From positions 1,188,001 through 1,252,000 of the forward strand of contig NZ_CP152276.1 in assembly GCF_038719015.1 (NCBI RefSeq): a DNA stretch of 64,000 nucleotides. The letters are read 5' to 3'. The translations under genes and the position numbers were made by a program. Under the pieces are notes generated by a model, which saw only the letters and a program-made list of their open reading frames with translations, was not told the DNA's origin and did not search any database. The number at the start of each line of letters is the position of its first letter. Positions within the stretch are counted from its first letter, which is position 1. Below are positions 52,128 through 61,875 of this stretch, piece by piece. Origin of the DNA: Nguyenibacter vanlangensis. GTDB taxonomy: Bacteria > Pseudomonadota > Alphaproteobacteria > Acetobacterales > Acetobacteraceae.

Positions 52128-53582
52128 TCAGGTCCTGGTCGGGAGCGCGGCGCCGGCGGATGATGCGGGCAGGATGGGGTGGACCGGGCGTGCCGCCAGC
52201 ACGCGGCTGCCGCCCCACAGGATGGCCGCGTTGGCGATGAGGCCGACCAAGCCGGGATTGATCCCGCCGAGATCGGCGCCGCCCATATAGAGCCCGACCG
52301 CCAGGCCGTCGCCCGCCACCAGGCCGGCGATCAGCGCGGCCGGGCTGATGGCGCGGGCGCGCAGGATGGCGAAAATTCCGGGCGCGGCCTGGGTGACCCC
52401 GAAATAATACATGGTGTTCAGCTTGACCATGACGCCCGAGGCATGGGCCGCGCTGACGATCGAGAACAGCAGATAGAGCGCGATCACCAGTTGCGCCCCG
52501 TAGCGCTGCTGCCGGTCGGACAGGCCGTGCAGGAGGTTATGCGAGACCAGCGGGCCGATCGCCAGGCACATCCCGGCGAGGACGACCAGCGCCGAGAGCG
52601 CGCAGGCCGCCGCCACCAGCCCCTGGAGCCAGGCCGGCAGCAGGGCGTGCGAGACCGCCATGAAGGCGTCGTTGGGCGTGGACAGCGCCATGCCCGACCG
52701 GCGCGCATAGTCGGCGACCAGATAGAGGAACGGGAACATCAGCATGTAGAGCGGCATGACGACCTGGTTGCGCCGGACGATGCGCCGCGAACGGCCGGTG
52801 AAGAGGAAGGCCACCGTCTGCGGCGCGACGCAGAAGCCGATCGCCTGCAACAGGATCGTGGACATGGCGAAGGCTTCGTCACGCGCGCCGGGGCGGATGC
52901 GGGCGATGTCGCCGGCCGCCGCGCCCCCCTGGAGCGTTACCTCCTGGAGCGGGACCTTGGGCAGGTGGCCCGAGGCCAGGAGTGCCGCCAGGCCCACCGC
53001 CAGCACCGCGACGATCATCATCACGTCCTTGAGGATCGAGACATAGGCCGGGGCGCGGATGCCCGACAGCGCGACCCAGAAGAAGGCGATGATCGCCGCC
53101 AGCGTGGTGAGCGCGATGGCCGGCACGTGCCAGCCGAACCCCTGCAGGACGGAGAGCAGGCCGATGAACTGGATGTCGCCGAACGGCAGCAGGAACAGGA
53201 TCGCGTTCAGGGTCATCGCGACCTCGACGGCGCGGCTGCCGACATGGTGGCGGAACAGGTCGGCGATGGTCAGCGCGTTGTAGGTGCGCCCCGCCTGCCA
53301 GATCCAGGGATTGAGGAAATAGCCGACCGGGAAGGCCAGGACGATATAGCCGAGGAACCAGATGACGAAGGCGGTGCCGTGGCTGAAGGTTCCGGCGGGA
53401 AAGCCGAGCACGCTGCCGATGCTGTAGGTCTCGCCCACCGAGAGGAAGAACAGCAGGAGCCCGCCGAACTGCCCCGATGCGACGAAGAAATCCCGCGCGC
53501 CCTGGTGATGATGGCCGCGCCGGGAGAAGAGCGCGAGACAGACCGAGAGCAGGATCACGAGGCCGAAGGTCAGGGTTGCCAT
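52128..53582 (-). CDS. Sodium:solute symporter family transporter
   Basis: The start at ATG 53582 follows GGAGAC and gives 484 residues with about 13 helices. GARDFFVASGQFGGLLLFFLSVGETY and FVIWFLGYIVLAFPVGYFLNPWIW are typical of the SSS family, as is GIRAPAYVSILKDVMMIVAV. It should import an organic solute with Na+. Together with the preceding DUF3311 gene it forms the usual two-gene unit. The solute cannot be assigned. Confidence 0.88.
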   Translation of the reverse strand: MATLTFGLVILLSVCLALFSRRGHHHQGARDFFVASGQFGGLLLFFLSVGETYSIGSVLGFPAGTFSHGTAFVIWFLGYIVLAFPVGYFLNPWIWQAGRTYNALTIADLFRHHVGSRAVEVAMTLNAILFLLPFGDIQFIGLLSVLQGFGWHVPAIALTTLAAIIAFFWVALSGIRAPAYVSILKDVMMIVAVLAVGLAALLASGHLPKVPLQEVTLQGGAAAGDIARIRPGARDEAFAMSTILLQAIGFCVAPQTVAFLFTGRSRRIVRRNQVVMPLYMLMFPFLYLVADYARRSGMALSTPNDAFMAVSHALLPAWLQGLVAAACALSALVVLAGMCLAIGPLVSHNLLHGLSDRQQRYGAQLVIALYLLFSIVSAAHASGVMVKLNTMYYFGVTQAAPGIFAILRARAISPAALIAGLVAGDGLAVGLYMGGADLGGINPGLVGLIANAAILWGGSRVLAARPVHPILPASSAGAALPTRT

Positions 53583-53631
53583 GCGGGGGCGTGTCTCCTG
53601 GAAAAGCGGGACCCGGTCCCGTGGCGTGCCG

Positions 53632-53859
53632 TCAGTCCCGGTCGTCGATGTACCGGTCGTGGAGCAGCCAGACCAGCGCCATGCAGATCGTTGTAAGAAC
53701 GAACCAACCATAGAGCCAGAACGTGACCACCGGGAAGCCCAGGATGGTGCCGGGGATCCGGTCCAGCAGCGGCAGGGCCAGGTCGACGGCGCAGAATGGA
53801 ATTCCGAGCCCGATCGCGAGCCGCCAGCGTGGTGCAGCGGATGACGGGGGGTGGGTCAT
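53632..53859 (-). CDS. DUF3311 family small membrane protein
   Basis: The 75-residue protein from ATG 53859 has two helices: RLAIGLGIPFCAVDLALPLLDRIPGTILG (split by the Pro) and VVTFWLYGWFVLTTICMALVWLL. DUF3311 proteins are characteristically encoded just upstream of an SSS symporter, as here with a 49-bp gap, and are thought to be a companion subunit. The upstream extension of the frame is not protein-like. The 226 bp before it hold no gene. Confidence 0.82.
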   Translation of the reverse strand: MTHPPSSAAPRWRLAIGLGIPFCAVDLALPLLDRIPGTILGFPVVTFWLYGWFVLTTICMALVWLLHDRYIDDRD

Positions 53860-54085
53860 GGCGTGTCGTCCCCTTGTGGCGCCGAATCGGTGGCGGCGAA
53901 CGGAGGCGGGTGCGTTGCCGCGAATCGCGATAATGTCTGCGATGAGCGCATCTGTCCGACCCTGTCCCCCAGTTTCTCCCACAGAATTGTCCCCATTTCT
54001 GTGGATAAATCCAGTTCGGCATGGAACCGGGGCGGGCTTCGATTCGCGCCCCGCGCTTCAGGTCCCGCGTTTCAGGTCCCTCGTT

Positions 54086-55084
54086 TCAGATATCGTACCA
54101 GTCGCGATACCATTCGACGAAGGCGTCGACGCCGGATTGCAGCGTCGTGGCGGGGCGAAAGCCCGTCAGGTGCTCCAGCATGGCGCAGTCGGCCCAGGTC
54201 GTGGGCACGTCGCCCGGCTGCATGGGCAGGTTGTTGCACAGGGCCGCGCGGCCGGTCGCCCGTTCGATGGCGCGGATGAAGTCGCGCAGCCCGACGGGCT
54301 GGCCGTTGCCGACATTCACCACCCGATAGGGCGCGACGGGGCTGGCGCCGCGCGCCGGCGCCGCGTCGCCATTGCCCGGCGGCCGCGGCAGCAGCCGGAC
54401 CAGGGCCTCGACGATGTCGTCGATATAGGTGAAGTCGCGCGCCATGTCGCCGCCGTTATAGACGTCGATCGGCAGGCCCCCGAGGATGTTGCGGGTGAAG
54501 CGGAACAGCGCCATGTCCGGCCGCCCCCAGGGGCCGTAGACGGTGAAGAAGCGGCAGGCCGTCATCGGCAGGTCGTGGAGATGGGCGTAGGAGTGCCCGA
54601 TATCCTCGCATGCTTTCTTGGTGGCGGCGTACAGGCTGAGCGGATGGTTGCAGGGCTGGTCCTCGGTGAAGGGGCAATCGGTGCCGGCGCCGTAGACCGA
54701 TGAGGTCGAGGCCAGGATGACATGCCGCACCGGCAGGGCCTTGACCGCGTTCAGCAGGTTATGGGTGCCCACGACGTTGGCGCTGACATAGGCGGACGGG
54801 TTGTCCAGGCTGTAGCGCACCCCGGCCTGGGCGGCGAGATGGACGACGATGTCGGGCCGGGCCGCGCGGCATGCCGCATCCAGCCGGGCGTGATCTTCCA
54901 GCATGAATTCGTGGGCGGAAAATTCCGGATGGGCGGCGAGCCGGGCGTGGCGTGCGCGCTTCAGCGCCACGTCGTAATAGGGGGTCATGCCGTCGATGCC
55001 GGTGACCGCATGCCCGTCCGCCAGCAGGCGGCGTGCCAGGTGATAGCCGATGAAGCCCGCCGAGCCGGTCATGAGAATGTGCAA
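54086..55084 (-). CDS. NAD-dependent sugar epimerase (UDP-glucuronate 4-epimerase-like)
   Basis: About 332 residues from TTG 55084, which has GGGGGA upstream. ATG 55072 is the alternative. It has ILMTGSAGFIGYHLARRLL (NAD motif), AAQAGVRYSLDNP, STSSVYG and YAATKKACEDIGHSY (Y-x-x-x-K), then FFTVYGPWGRPDMALFRFTRNIL, which is the signature of UDP-GlcA 4-epimerases (LspL/Cap1J type). It makes UDP-galacturonate from UDP-glucuronate for polysaccharides. A role in the EPS encoded in this window is plausible. Confidence 0.85.
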   Translation of the reverse strand: MHILMTGSAGFIGYHLARRLLADGHAVTGIDGMTPYYDVALKRARHARLAAHPEFSAHEFMLEDHARLDAACRAARPDIVVHLAAQAGVRYSLDNPSAYVSANVVGTHNLLNAVKALPVRHVILASTSSVYGAGTDCPFTEDQPCNHPLSLYAATKKACEDIGHSYAHLHDLPMTACRFFTVYGPWGRPDMALFRFTRNILGGLPIDVYNGGDMARDFTYIDDIVEALVRLLPRPPGNGDAAPARGASPVAPYRVVNVGNGQPVGLRDFIRAIERATGRAALCNNLPMQPGDVPTTWADCAMLEHLTGFRPATTLQSGVDAFVEWYRDWYDI

Positions 55085-55355
55085 CAAATCCCCCCTGCCG
55101 CCCGTCGCGGCCATCCGGCATCAGCCCGTAACCGGCGCCCCATACAGACCGCCCCATTACAGACCGGAGACGGCGATGAGAAGCCCCGCCGCGCGGGCGT
55201 GCGTCCCTGCCCGGTTCGGCGCGCGCGTTTACGATTGAGCGCGCGGCAAACTTTACTTGCGCGATCCGCTATCGGATGGCCGGCAAGGCGGGCCTATGAT
55301 ACCCGGCATTCGGGTTCGAGCCACCCGGGCACCTTCGGACGAGGAAAGCAGGAGC

Positions 55356-56225
55356 ATGGACGCCACACGCTGGTTCATCGACAGCGAAACCGGATATCTG
55401 GAGGATGTCCTGCTGTGCCCGCCGACCTATTATAGCTGGATCCCCAGCAACGATATCGCGATCCTGAGCCTGGAGGACGGCCGCGGGGCCGACGCCGGCG
55501 CGGTGCAGGCGCAGTTCGGCGAACTGGTGGACGCGCTGCGCGGCGCGGACGTGGCGTGCCACTTCCTGACGCCGCAGCCCGGCCTGCCCTATCAGGTCTA
55601 TACCCGCGACAGTTCGCAGACCACGCCGTTCGGCACCGTCGCCACCAACATGTACCGCGCGGAACGCAAGGGCGAGACGGCGGCGATCGAGGCGTTTTAC
55701 GGCCCCGGGGGGATCTGGCGGACCGCCACGCGCGGGCATCTCGAGGGCGGCGACATCCATGTCATCAGCCCGGGCCTGCTGGCCGTGGGCGTGACCACCA
55801 CCCGGACCGACCGGGCCGGCGCCGAGGAATTCACCGGCTGGTTCGACGCGGCGGGATGGCAGACGCGGATGATCCGGTTTTCGGATCATTTCCTGCATCT
55901 GGACGTGGTGTTTTCCATGGTCGCCGAGAAGCTGGCGCTGGTCGCCCCCGATGCGCTGGCCGATGCGGACCTGGACTGGTTCCGCGCGCAGGGCATCCGG
56001 CTGCTGCCGGTGAGCTACAAGGAGGCGATGCGCGACATGGCGTGCAACGTGCTGGCCTTGGGCGACGGGCGGGTGGTCAGCCCGCGCCATTCCACCCGGG
56101 TGAATGCGATGCTGCGCGCCGAGGGGCTGGTCGTCCTGGACCCGGAACTGGACCAGTTCTCGCAGGGGGGCGGCAGCGTCCATTGCATGACGATGCCGCT
56201 GCGGCGCCGGTCGCTGGCCGCCTGA
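55356..56225 (+). CDS. Dimethylarginine dimethylaminohydrolase/amidinotransferase family protein
   Basis: The 289-residue protein starts at ATG 55356 after AGGAGC. QVYTRDSSQTTPFGTV is the substrate-binding Asp region, ATRGHLEGGDIHVI has the catalytic Glu/Asp pair, FSDHFLHLDVVFSMV carries the catalytic His, and QGGGSVHCMTMPL ends with the nucleophilic Cys. These are complete for the guanidine-modifying superfamily. Substrate could be methylarginine, arginine or another guanidine. The 270 bp before it contain no gene. Confidence 0.84.
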   Translation: MDATRWFIDSETGYLEDVLLCPPTYYSWIPSNDIAILSLEDGRGADAGAVQAQFGELVDALRGADVACHFLTPQPGLPYQVYTRDSSQTTPFGTVATNMYRAERKGETAAIEAFYGPGGIWRTATRGHLEGGDIHVISPGLLAVGVTTTRTDRAGAEEFTGWFDAAGWQTRMIRFSDHFLHLDVVFSMVAEKLALVAPDALADADLDWFRAQGIRLLPVSYKEAMRDMACNVLALGDGRVVSPRHSTRVNAMLRAEGLVVLDPELDQFSQGGGSVHCMTMPLRRRSLAA

Positions 56226-56259
56226 AGGGCGGATGGCGCGCCCGTCCGCGAGGGGCGGG

Positions 56260-56598
56260 TCAGCCGCTTTCGCGGTCGGGGTGGCTTTCCACTTCGCGCA
56301 GCAGGTGGATATAGCGGCCGGTATCGAAGCGGGGCTTGACGAACATGCGCCGCACCGCGCGGATCCCGTTGGCGGTGAAATAGGCGCGTGGCGGCAAATC
56401 TCCCTCGACGACGCGCAGCAGGCCGCGGGCGACCAGGTCGCGGATCGAGGCCGGGATGCGCGGCTGGCCGCGGCGGGTGCCGCTTTTCCACACCGGCAGA
56501 ATGATGCCGTCGGACAGCGACGGGTTATGTCCGGAATCGGTACCGAAGGACCAGCGGATGAACCGCTCCTCGGACCGGGTAAGTCCTGTATCACCCAT
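56260..56598 (-). CDS. Hypothetical protein, winged-helix-like
   Basis: About 112 residues from ATG 56598. A start at 56664 is possible. TRSEERFIRWSFGTDSGHNPSL is followed by IPASIRDLVARGLLRVVEGDLPPRAYFTANGIRAVRRMF, which has the look of a winged-helix wing with a short helix. No exact family is recognised. It is convergent with the DDAH-like gene. Confidence 0.55.
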   Translation of the reverse strand: MGDTGLTRSEERFIRWSFGTDSGHNPSLSDGIILPVWKSGTRRGQPRIPASIRDLVARGLLRVVEGDLPPRAYFTANGIRAVRRMFVKPRFDTGRYIHLLREVESHPDRESG

Positions 56599-56845
56599 AA
56601 TGACTGGCTCGCGTTCTTGTTTTCTTAATTTTTTTCGCGTCAATCGGGCCGGGTGGCGGCCCAATCCTTACTTTACAGGACGGACCGTCGTCGGTTGCAA
56701 GTCATTCCGCACCGTCCGTCATCATTTCTTTGCGGATGTGAAGGCCGAGCCATGCGGAAATCGGTTGCGGCCGGGCTTGTGCCGTCCCCGTCCGGCGCGC
56801 GACGATCCCGCCCGGCCCATGAGCGGCCAGCGGGAGGAACCTGCC

Positions 56846-57253
56846 ATGAAGATCAATGCCTATCTGTTCGGCTTCAACGGCAAGTGCCGTGAGGCGTTCA
56901 CCTTTTACGCGGCCGCGCTGGGCGGCGAGATCACCCGGATGATCACCTTCGCCGACACGCCGATGGCCGAGACCATGCCGGCCGAAGCGCGCGACGCGAT
57001 CTGCCATGCCGCGCTGGCGGTCGGCGAGCAGGTGCAGATGGGGTCGGATGGCATGCCGGGCAAGGACGTCGCCCCGGCCGGGTTCTCGATATCGGTCAGC
57101 GCCGACACGACGGAGGAGGCCGAGCGGATCTTCACCGCCCTGTCCGACGGGGCGACGGTGACGATGCCGCTGCAGAAGACGTTCTGGGCGCCGATCTTCG
57201 GCACGCTGACCGACCGGTATGGCGTGGCCTGGATGGTCGGGTGCGAGTCGTAA
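56846..57253 (+). CDS. PhnB-like VOC family protein
   Basis: The 135-residue protein starts at ATG 56846 after GGGAGGAAC. MKINAYLFGFNGKCREAFTFYAAALGG, the central AALAVGEQVQMGSDGMPG and the end WAPIFGTLTDRYGVAWMVG match the PhnB/DUF1428-type glyoxalase-fold proteins, which often have a degenerate metal site. The precise function is unknown. The next gene follows after 78 bp on the same strand. Confidence 0.87.
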   Translation: MKINAYLFGFNGKCREAFTFYAAALGGEITRMITFADTPMAETMPAEARDAICHAALAVGEQVQMGSDGMPGKDVAPAGFSISVSADTTEEAERIFTALSDGATVTMPLQKTFWAPIFGTLTDRYGVAWMVGCES

Positions 57254-57331
57254 CCCGCATGGGGGCCCGTGACCGTCCGGGGCGGGGCGTGTATGGTCCC
57301 TGCCCCCTTCGCCCCGCACGGATGTCCGATC

Positions 57332-58654
57332 ATGCATGTCGTTTCCGCCCCGCCCGCCGGCCGCCTGAGCTGGCGCGACGTCCGCACCCTGGCCCTGGCG
57401 GCCCTGGGCGGGGCGCTGGAATTCTATGATTTCGTGATCTTCGCCTATTTCGCGAAGATCATCGCCCAGCATTTCTTCCCCGCCGCCCAGCCCGATTGGC
57501 TGCGGCAGACCGAAACGTTCGGCCTGTTCGGCGCCGGCTATCTGGCCCGGCCGCTGGGCGGGGTGGTGATGGCGCATTTCGGCGACCGGCACGGGCGCAA
57601 GAAGATGTTCGCCTTCAGCGTGCTGCTGATGGCCGCGCCGACCCTGCTGATGGGCCTGCTGCCGGGTTTCGGCACGCTGGGCCTGGCCGCGCCGCTGGCG
57701 CTGCTGCTGCTGCGCATGGCCCAGGGGGCGGCGATCGGCGGCGAGGCGCCGGGGGGCTGGGTGTTCGTCGCCGAACATGCCGGGGCGGGACGGACCGGGC
57801 TGGCCTGCGGCCTGCTGACCGGCGGGCTGACGGCGGGGATGCTGATCGGGTCGCTGGTGGCGCTGGGGCTGCATATGGCGCTGGCGCCGGCCGCCATCGC
57901 CGCCTGGGGCTGGCGCCTGCCCTTCATCCTGGGTGGGGTGTTCGGCCTGATCGCGATGATGCTGCGCCGCTGGTTGGAGGAGACGCCGGTCTTCGCCGAG
58001 ATGCATGCGCGCGGCGCGCTGGCGCGGCAGACGCCGCTGGTCGTCGTGCTGCGCACCTGCCGGCGCGCCGTCATCCTGTCGGTGGTGGGGACCTGGGCGC
58101 TGACGGCGGCGATCGTGGTGCTGCTGCTGATGATGCCGTCGCTGCTGCAGAGCCTGCATGGATTTTCCGCCGCCAGCACCATGGATGCCAGCCTGGTCGC
58201 GACCCTGTCGATCACGCTGGCCGCCGTGGCGATCGGGGCGGCGACCGACCGCTGGGGCCTGCGCCCGGTCATCGTGCCGGTGGTCGGGCTGCTGATCGCG
58301 GGGGCGTGGGGGGTGTACTGCGTGGCGCCCGCGCATCCGGCCGGCTTTCTGCCGCTGGCCGCGCTGGCGGGAATCGGCGCCGGCTATGTCAGCCTGGTGC
58401 CGATCGCCATGGTGCGGGCCTTTCCGGCCGCGGTGCGGTTTTCGGGCCTGTCCTTCTCGTACAACGTGTCCTACGCCGTGTTCGGCGGGCTGACGCCGGC
58501 CTGTGTTTCGGCCCTGGTGGTGCATGACGCGCGCGCGCCGGCGCTGTATGTCGTGCTGGCCGCGCTGGCCGGCGGGGCCGCGCTGTGGGCCATGCCGGGA
58601 GAGGCGCGCCAGGCCGGACGCAACATGCTGATGTGGCGGCAGAAAGCCGGCTGA
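57332..58654 (+). CDS. MFS transporter, metabolite:H+ symporter type
   Basis: About 440 residues from ATG 57332, with 12 helices. [25 protein letters not shown] is the start signature of the MHS branch (ProP/KgtP/ShiA-like), and [12 protein letters not shown] is the MFS loop 2-3 motif. [20 protein letters not shown] is also typical. Members import small organic acids or osmolytes with protons. It precedes adenine deaminase on the same strand by 47 bp, so a link to purine salvage is possible but unproven. Confidence 0.88.
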   Translation: MHVVSAPPAGRLSWRDVRTLALAALGGALEFYDFVIFAYFAKIIAQHFFPAAQPDWLRQTETFGLFGAGYLARPLGGVVMAHFGDRHGRKKMFAFSVLLMAAPTLLMGLLPGFGTLGLAAPLALLLLRMAQGAAIGGEAPGGWVFVAEHAGAGRTGLACGLLTGGLTAGMLIGSLVALGLHMALAPAAIAAWGWRLPFILGGVFGLIAMMLRRWLEETPVFAEMHARGALARQTPLVVVLRTCRRAVILSVVGTWALTAAIVVLLLMMPSLLQSLHGFSAASTMDASLVATLSITLAAVAIGAATDRWGLRPVIVPVVGLLIAGAWGVYCVAPAHPAGFLPLAALAGIGAGYVSLVPIAMVRAFPAAVRFSGLSFSYNVSYAVFGGLTPACVSALVVHDARAPALYVVLAALAGGAALWAMPGEARQAGRNMLMWRQKAG

Positions 58655-58701
58655 CGCAATCGGTCGTGGACGGACGGCGCGCGGCTGTGGTTAAGAACGG
58701 C

Positions 58702-60411
58702 ATGAACGCTGAATCGACCGACCCGATCGCCCGCCGGATCCGCCAGGGAAGCGGCCAGGCGCCGCCCGACCTGGTGATACGCGACGTGCGCCTGTTCGAC
58801 CTGGTGACCGGAGCGCTGCTGCCGACCGACATCGCCATCTGCGGCGACACGATCGTGGGCACGCTGGACCGCTATGACGGCCCCGCCGTGATCGAGGGGC
58901 GCGGGCGGGTCGTGGTGCCCGGCTTCATCGACACGCACCTGCATATCGAATCCTCGCTGGTCACGCCGTTCGAGTTCGAGCGCTGCGTGCTGCCGCACGG
59001 GGTGACGACCGCCATCTGCGACCCGCACGAGATGGCCAATGTGCTGGGTGCCGCGGCGCTGCGCTATTTCCTGGAGGCCGCGACGCGCATGGTCATGGAT
59101 TTGCGCGTCAACCTGTCGAGCTGCGTGCCGTCATCGGCGGTCGAGACGTCGGGCGCGGTGCTGGGCGCCGATGCGCTGGCCCCGTTCATGGACCATCCGA
59201 AGGTGATCGGCCTGGCGGAATTCATGAACATGCCGGGGGTGCTGAATTGCGAGGCGGACTGCCTGGACAAGCTGCGCGCCTTTGCCGGGCGGCATATCGA
59301 CGGGCATGCGCCGCTGATGGGCGGCAAGGCGCTGAACGGCTATCTGTCCGCCGGCATTTCGACCGACCACGAGGCGACGCGTGCCGAGGAGGCCCTGGAG
59401 AAGATCCGCAAGGGCATGACGATCCTGATCCGAGAGGGATCGGTGTGCAAGGACCTGGCGGCGCTGGCGCCGCTGCTGACCGTCGAGACCTCGCCGTTCC
59501 TGGCGTTCTGCACCGACGACCGCAATCCGCTGGAGATCGCGCATGAAGGGCATATTGATTTCCTGATCCGCAGCGCCATCGCCCGGGGCGTGGCGCCGCT
59601 GGCGGCCTATCGCGCCGCCAGCCTGACGGCGGCGCGGGCCTTCGGCCTGACGGATCGCGGCCTGCTGGCGCCGGGCAAGCGGGCGGACATCGTGTTTCTG
59701 GACGATCTGGAGGGCTGCCGCGTGTCGGAGGTGCTGGCCGGCGGCCGGCCCGTCGGGCCGGCGCTGGCGGGGCGGCGGACGATCGAGCCGCCCGGATACG
59801 GCAGCGTGCGGTTGCAGCGCCCCGTGACGGCGGAGGATTTCGTCGTGCCGGGCGCCGGCGCGGGACGGCCGGTGATGGGCATCGTGCCGGGCCAGATCAT
59901 CACCGAATTCCTGACCATGGACCTGCCGGAGCGGGACGGCCAGGTGACGGCCGATCCGGCGCGGGACGTGGCCAAGGTGGCCGTGGTGGCGCGGCATGGG
60001 CTGAACGGCAATATCGGCCGGGGATTCGTGCGCGGGTTCGGGTTGCGGCGGGGGGCCCTGGCGTCGTCGGTCGGGCATGACGCGCATAATCTGTGCGTGG
60101 TCGGCACGGATGACGCGGACATGGCCGTCGCGATCAATCGCCTGGCCGCGATCGGCGGCGGGTTCGTCGTCGTCGTGGACGGCGCGGTCCAGGCGGAGCT
60201 GCAATTGCCGATCGCCGGGCTGATGAGCGATGCGCCGTTCGAGACGGTGCGCGCCGGGCTGGAAGCGTTGCGGGGCGCCACCCGCGCGATCGGGGTGACG
60301 CTGGAGGAGCCGTTCCTGCAACTGGCCTTTCTGCCGCTGCCGGTCGTGCCGCACCTGAAGATCACCGACCATGGGCTGGTCGATGTCCGGCGCATGGCGG
60401 TGATCGGGTAG
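58702..60411 (+). CDS. ade: Adenine deaminase
   Basis: The 569-residue protein from ATG 58702 matches the bacterial Ade family of amidohydrolases. [19 protein letters not shown] has the metal Hx[12 protein letters not shown] follows, then [24 protein letters not shown] and FCTDDRNP. The C-terminal half [30 protein letters not shown] is the adenine-deaminase-specific domain. It converts adenine to hypoxanthine and ammonia in the cytoplasm using Mn/Fe. Length is usual for the family. Confidence 0.93.
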   Translation: MNAESTDPIARRIRQGSGQAPPDLVIRDVRLFDLVTGALLPTDIAICGDTIVGTLDRYDGPAVIEGRGRVVVPGFIDTHLHIESSLVTPFEFERCVLPHGVTTAICDPHEMANVLGAAALRYFLEAATRMVMDLRVNLSSCVPSSAVETSGAVLGADALAPFMDHPKVIGLAEFMNMPGVLNCEADCLDKLRAFAGRHIDGHAPLMGGKALNGYLSAGISTDHEATRAEEALEKIRKGMTILIREGSVCKDLAALAPLLTVETSPFLAFCTDDRNPLEIAHEGHIDFLIRSAIARGVAPLAAYRAASLTAARAFGLTDRGLLAPGKRADIVFLDDLEGCRVSEVLAGGRPVGPALAGRRTIEPPGYGSVRLQRPVTAEDFVVPGAGAGRPVMGIVPGQIITEFLTMDLPERDGQVTADPARDVAKVAVVARHGLNGNIGRGFVRGFGLRRGALASSVGHDAHNLCVVGTDDADMAVAINRLAAIGGGFVVVVDGAVQAELQLPIAGLMSDAPFETVRAGLEALRGATRAIGVTLEEPFLQLAFLPLPVVPHLKITDHGLVDVRRMAVIG

Positions 60412-60464
60412 CATGCCCGGCCGCCGCGAGAACGTTTAGAGCGCCAGGGTCAGCGCACCGGGGT

Positions 60465-61718
60465 TCAGCGGGCGGTGGCCATGGCGCGCGATGCGGACGA
60501 GGCCGGCGCGGGGCGCGGCCGGGGGGAGAGAAGGCGGAACATCGGGCCGGTCAGGGTGGTCGAGATGACCGCCAGCACCATCAGCGAGGCGAAGGCGAAT
60601 TCGGAGATCATGCCCTGGCCGTGCAGGATGGTCGCGGCGACGATTTCCATCAGCCCCTTGCATTGCAGCAGCGCGCCGATGCCGAGCGCCTGGCGGCGGC
60701 TGAGCCCCGCCGCCGGCGGGAACAGATAGACGGCGCCGATCTTGGTCACGATGGAAATCGCCACCAGCGAGAGCGACGCGACGACCGACGGCCAGGTCAG
60801 GGCGTCGCCGTCGATATGCAGTCCGCTATGGCCGAAGAACATCGGGGCCAGCCAGATCAGCGAGAACGTGCCGACCCGTTCGACCGGCAGGCGGCGCACC
60901 CAGCTTGGCGGCATGATCGCCCCGGCGAAATAGGCGCCGATCAGTTCGTGCAGGCCCAGTTGCATGCTGGCCCAGGAGCCTGCGGCCAGATAGAGCGGCA
61001 CCGCCAGCCAGATCAGCCACAAGGGCGGGTGCGCCAGGTTGCGGGTGGCCCAGCGCCCGGCCAGCGCCAGGCCGGCCAGCAGGGCGATCGCGACGAATTC
61101 CAGCCCGGTCCAGCCATGCAGGGCGGCCGCTCCCCGGGCAGCGAATTGCAGCGCGGCCAGGCCGATCCACAGCGCCGCGTCGTCCACCACCGCCAGCTTG
61201 AGCGCCAACTGGCCCAGCGGACGCTGGGCGGGGTGCAGTTCGCGGACGATGCCGATCAGGACCGGGAGGGCGCTGACGGCGATGCACAGCCCGATCGACA
61301 TGGCGCCGACCCAGCCATTGCCGCGCGGCGCCTGCCAGCCATGCAGCGGCAGGAAGAATTGATGGACCAGCACGGCGCCCACCAGGAACGGCCCGCCCAG
61401 CGCGACCGCCGCCCCGCCCAGCAGGCGGCCGATCGAGGGTTGCGGCACGGCGATGCCCGCATGGTCCTCGCCGGGGTGCTGCCACATCTCGAGCCCGGCG
61501 GTGAAGGCCAGAACCAGCACGGCCACCCAGCCGATATCGTTGCCGTAGACCGACGGGATGCCCAGCCGCCCGACGGGGGCATGCAGCACCGCCAGGCAGA
61601 TGCCGAGCAATATCGGCAGCACCGCGATTGGCACGGTTCTTTGCGTCAGGCGCCACAACAGCCACGGTGCAAGAACAAAAATCCCCGCATCAAGAATAAG
61701 CGCCGAAATGTTCGACAT
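60465..61718 (-). CDS. Cation:proton antiporter (CPA2/Kef-type)
   Basis: The 417-residue protein has about 12 helices. VLVLAFTAGLEMW, IAVSALPVLIGIVRE, KLAVVDDAALWIGLA (Asp-Asp of the transport site) and GAYFAGAIMPPSWVRRLPVERVGTF fit the Na+/H+ exchanger domain. The C-terminal TrkA-N/NAD domain of true Kef proteins is absent. The ion is not identifiable. It converges on the ade stop. Confidence 0.86.
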   Translation of the reverse strand: MSNISALILDAGIFVLAPWLLWRLTQRTVPIAVLPILLGICLAVLHAPVGRLGIPSVYGNDIGWVAVLVLAFTAGLEMWQHPGEDHAGIAVPQPSIGRLLGGAAVALGGPFLVGAVLVHQFFLPLHGWQAPRGNGWVGAMSIGLCIAVSALPVLIGIVRELHPAQRPLGQLALKLAVVDDAALWIGLAALQFAARGAAALHGWTGLEFVAIALLAGLALAGRWATRNLAHPPLWLIWLAVPLYLAAGSWASMQLGLHELIGAYFAGAIMPPSWVRRLPVERVGTFSLIWLAPMFFGHSGLHIDGDALTWPSVVASLSLVAISIVTKIGAVYLFPPAAGLSRRQALGIGALLQCKGLMEIVAATILHGQGMISEFAFASLMVLAVISTTLTGPMFRLLSPRPRPAPASSASRAMATAR

Positions 61719-61875
61719 GATACACCCTTTATCGCTTATCGTGACGGTTCATCATATTGTAAAAAATCATACATGCAATTTTTTAAAAAATCACGTCGTC
61801 GATTCCATCGGCGGACTGCCGGAAGAACGGGAAGATGATGCATTTTGTATTTGATATTACTCTGTTTCGTACGTG

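Noticed and set aside
55300..55335. tRNA-like T-arm (CGGGTTCGAGCC)
   Set aside because: No acceptor stem, D-arm or anticodon arm can be built around it. It is a chance match in a promoter region.
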